Part shown: one piece after another, positions 29,592 to 31,042 of the stretch
How the letters are laid out: every line of letters begins with the position of its first letter
How positions within the stretch are numbered: the first letter of the stretch is position 1
Assembly (NCBI GenBank): GCA_050697155.1
Contig: JBOGZD010000019.1
Location: 1-31,042, forward strand
DNA from: JBOGZD01 sp050697155
GTDB taxonomy: Bacteria > Actinomycetota > Thermoleophilia > Solirubrobacterales > 70-9
DNA: 31,042 nucleotides
Direction: 5' to 3'
Position numbers and translations under genes: made by a program
The notes under the pieces: generated by a model
Told to the model about the DNA's origin: nothing
Database searches by the model: none
The model's input: the letters and a program-made list of their open reading frames with translations, nothing else

Positions 29592-31042
29592 TCACCCGGC
29601 GGCCGGCTCCTCGCGGACGACGTCGATCGCCGGCTTGTCGTCGCGCAGGCCCTTGTAGGAGGGGTGGCGAAGCGTGCCGGCGCCGGTCCACTCCGAGAAG
29701 TCCACCTCGCAGACGAGCTGCGGCTCGACGAAGCGCGAGTCCTTCTGTGGCTGGCGGCCCTCGAATGGGGTCTCGTCGCGGGCCAGCGGCTCGAGCCGGT
29801 CGCGCAGCAGCCGCAGCGCGGCGGCGTCGAAGCCGGTGCCGACCTTGCCCGCATAGCGCAGCCGCCGCTGCTTGCCGTCGCGCTCGTAGTAGCCCACCAG
29901 CAGCGCTCCGAGCTCGCCCTCGCGCCGGCCCTTGCCGGGAAGCCAGCCGCCGATCACCACCTCCTGGCTGCGCACGTTCTTGACCTTGAGCCACTCGCGG
30001 GTCCGACGCCCGGGGACGTAGCGGCTCGCCAGCCGCTTGGCGATGATCCCCTCGAGCCCCTGCTCCTTGCTCGCCGCGAGCAGCGCCGCGCCGTCACCGC
30101 GGTGGTAGGCCGGCGTCTGCCAGCTCTCCCCGTCGAGCTCGAGCGCCTCCAGCTCGGCGCGCCGCCCCTCGTAGGGGAGGTCGAGGAGCGAGCGCCCGTC
30201 GAGGTAGAGGAGGTCGAAAAGGATGTAGGTCACCGGGGTGTGCTCCCGGCGTCGGCGCACCTCGGACTCGCTGGCGACGTGCATCCGCCGCTGGAGCCGT
30301 TGGAAGCTCGGCCGGCCGTCGTCGTCGAAGGCCACCAGCTCGCCGTCGAGCACCGCCCGGCGGCTGCCGAGCGCGCGGGCGATCCCGCCGGCCTCCGGGT
30401 ACTGCCGGGTGATGTCGCGGAGGTTGCGGCTCTCCAGCCGCACCTGGCCGGGCCCGCAGTAGGCGATCGCCCGCACCCCGTCCCACTTGATCTCGAACCC
30501 CCAGCCCTCAGCGTCGGCGGGCAGCTTCGCCAGGGTCGCCTTCATCGGCTCGATCCCCTCCGGCATCGGCTCGCGGCCGGAGTCGGGCGGGTCCATGCGG
30601 TGGATCATCCAGTCGTCGCCGCGGGTCTGAAACAGGGCGTAGCGGCCGCTGACCCGCTCCCCGTCGAGCCTGATGACGACCTTCTTCGGCTCGAACTTCT
30701 CCGCCTCGTAGGTGCCGCTGTCCCAGATCGTCACCTTGCCGGCCCCGTACTCCCCCTTCGGGATCTCGCCGGCGAAGTCGAGGTACTCGAGCGGGTGGTC
30801 CTCGGTGTGGACGGCGAGGCGGTTCTCGCTCGGGTCGTCGGGGACGCCGCGGGGAAGCGCCCACGAGACCAGCACCCCGTCGCGCTCGAGCCGGAAGTCC
30901 CAGTGCAGGCGACGGGCGTGATGCTCCTGGATCACGAACCGCCCACCCTCGCCCGCCGCGTCGCCGTCGCCGCCGGGCTCGGGCGTGCTCTCTAACGAGC
31001 GCTTCCGCTTGTAGCGCTCGAGCTTGTCACGGCTCTTCGCCA
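29592..31042 (-). CDS. ligD: LigD-like ATP-dependent DNA ligase with 3'-phosphoesterase domain (cut by window end)
   Basis: A protein of 483 residues from the N-terminal ATG, of which all but the first base is in the window (residue 1 would be at 31043). The phosphoesterase domain (about 35-155) has HHARRLHWDFRLERDG, HTEDHPLEY and GEIPKGEYGAG. The ligase domain (about 165-470) has the AMP-binding lysine Lys186 in KWDG, DGELVAF, LFDLLYLDG, EGIIAKR and REWLKVKN, and ends with an OB-fold. This is the LigD type used with Ku in bacterial end joining. The primase/polymerase domain of mycobacterial LigD is absent, and no ku gene is visible. Confidence 0.93.
   Translation of the reverse strand, partial: AKSRDKLERYKRKRSLESTPEPGGDGDAAGEGGRFVIQEHHARRLHWDFRLERDGVLVSWALPRGVPDDPSENRLAVHTEDHPLEYLDFAGEIPKGEYGAGKVTIWDSGTYEAEKFEPKKVVIRLDGERVSGRYALFQTRGDDWMIHRMDPPDSGREPMPEGIEPMKATLAKLPADAEGWGFEIKWDGVRAIAYCGPGQVRLESRNLRDITRQYPEAGGIARALGSRRAVLDGELVAFDDDGRPSFQRLQRRMHVASESEVRRRREHTPVTYILFDLLYLDGRSLLDLPYEGRRAELEALELDGESWQTPAYHRGDGAALLAASKEQGLEGIIAKRLASRYVPGRRTREWLKVKNVRSQEVVIGGWLPGKGRREGELGALLVGYYERDGKQRRLRYAGKVGTGFDAAALRLLRDRLEPLARDETPFEGRQPQKDSRFVEPQLVCEVDFSEWTGAGTLRHPSYKGLRDDKPAIDVVREEPAAG

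Overview
The window is a GC-rich chromosomal segment, tightly packed with genes that often start with GTG or TTG. GC third positions, an Rpf-like cell-wall hydrolase, a PHO-box/Pst locus with a DUF47 protein, an Abi-alpha/DUF445 pair, DUF1918, a LigD-type DNA ligase and LAGLIDADG relics next to ssrA all point to the Actinomycetota. Thermoleophilia (Solirubrobacterales-like) is my best guess, but no marker here proves the class.

Layout: (1) 1-887, end of a xylose-isomerase-like TIM-barrel gene, then about 530 bp of non-coding DNA holding an alternating G5/C5 hairpin array. (2) 1419-7766, a phosphate regulon read right to left: an orphan OmpR-type response regulator, then pstS-pstC-pstA-pstB-phoU and a second PhoU-like (DUF47) gene. 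TTCAC repeats with an 11-bp period, resembling PHO boxes, lie before both the regulator and pstS. (3) 7879-9044, uppP and a divergent small membrane protein sharing a 68-bp promoter region that contains a heptamer repeat. (4) 9098-13369, two crotonase genes, a methyltransferase, an HD phosphohydrolase, a small Cys-rich protein and a SpoIIM-like membrane protein. (5) 13406-16670, an Rpf-like protein and a lipoate-ligase-family protein diverging from a CRP-type palindrome, then LtrA and a metallophosphoesterase. (6) 16735-22434, an MFS transporter, the Abi-alpha/DUF445 pair, a FAD oxidoreductase and a fatty-acid-hydroxylase-like membrane protein. (7) 22443-23805, an ArsR/DUF1579/SRPBCC operon with an AT-rich operator and a copy of the ArsR tail left before the SRPBCC gene. 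(8) 23865-27002, small stress or metabolic proteins, an ABC-ATPase pseudogene and a cupin. (9) 27153-28356, two decayed LAGLIDADG endonuclease genes running into the 3' end of a tmRNA gene (ssrA, minus strand). (10) 28422-31042, an M50 membrane protease, a small membrane protein and a LigD-like ligase cut by the window end at its first base.

Most genes are ordinary housekeeping or accessory genes. The least ordinary parts are the ssrA/homing-endonuclease junction, the ArsR-tail fossil, the CRP-type site between rpf and lplA, the TTCAC repeat clusters, and the hairpin array at 1067-1176. All family assignments are from motif recognition by eye; no database search was run.
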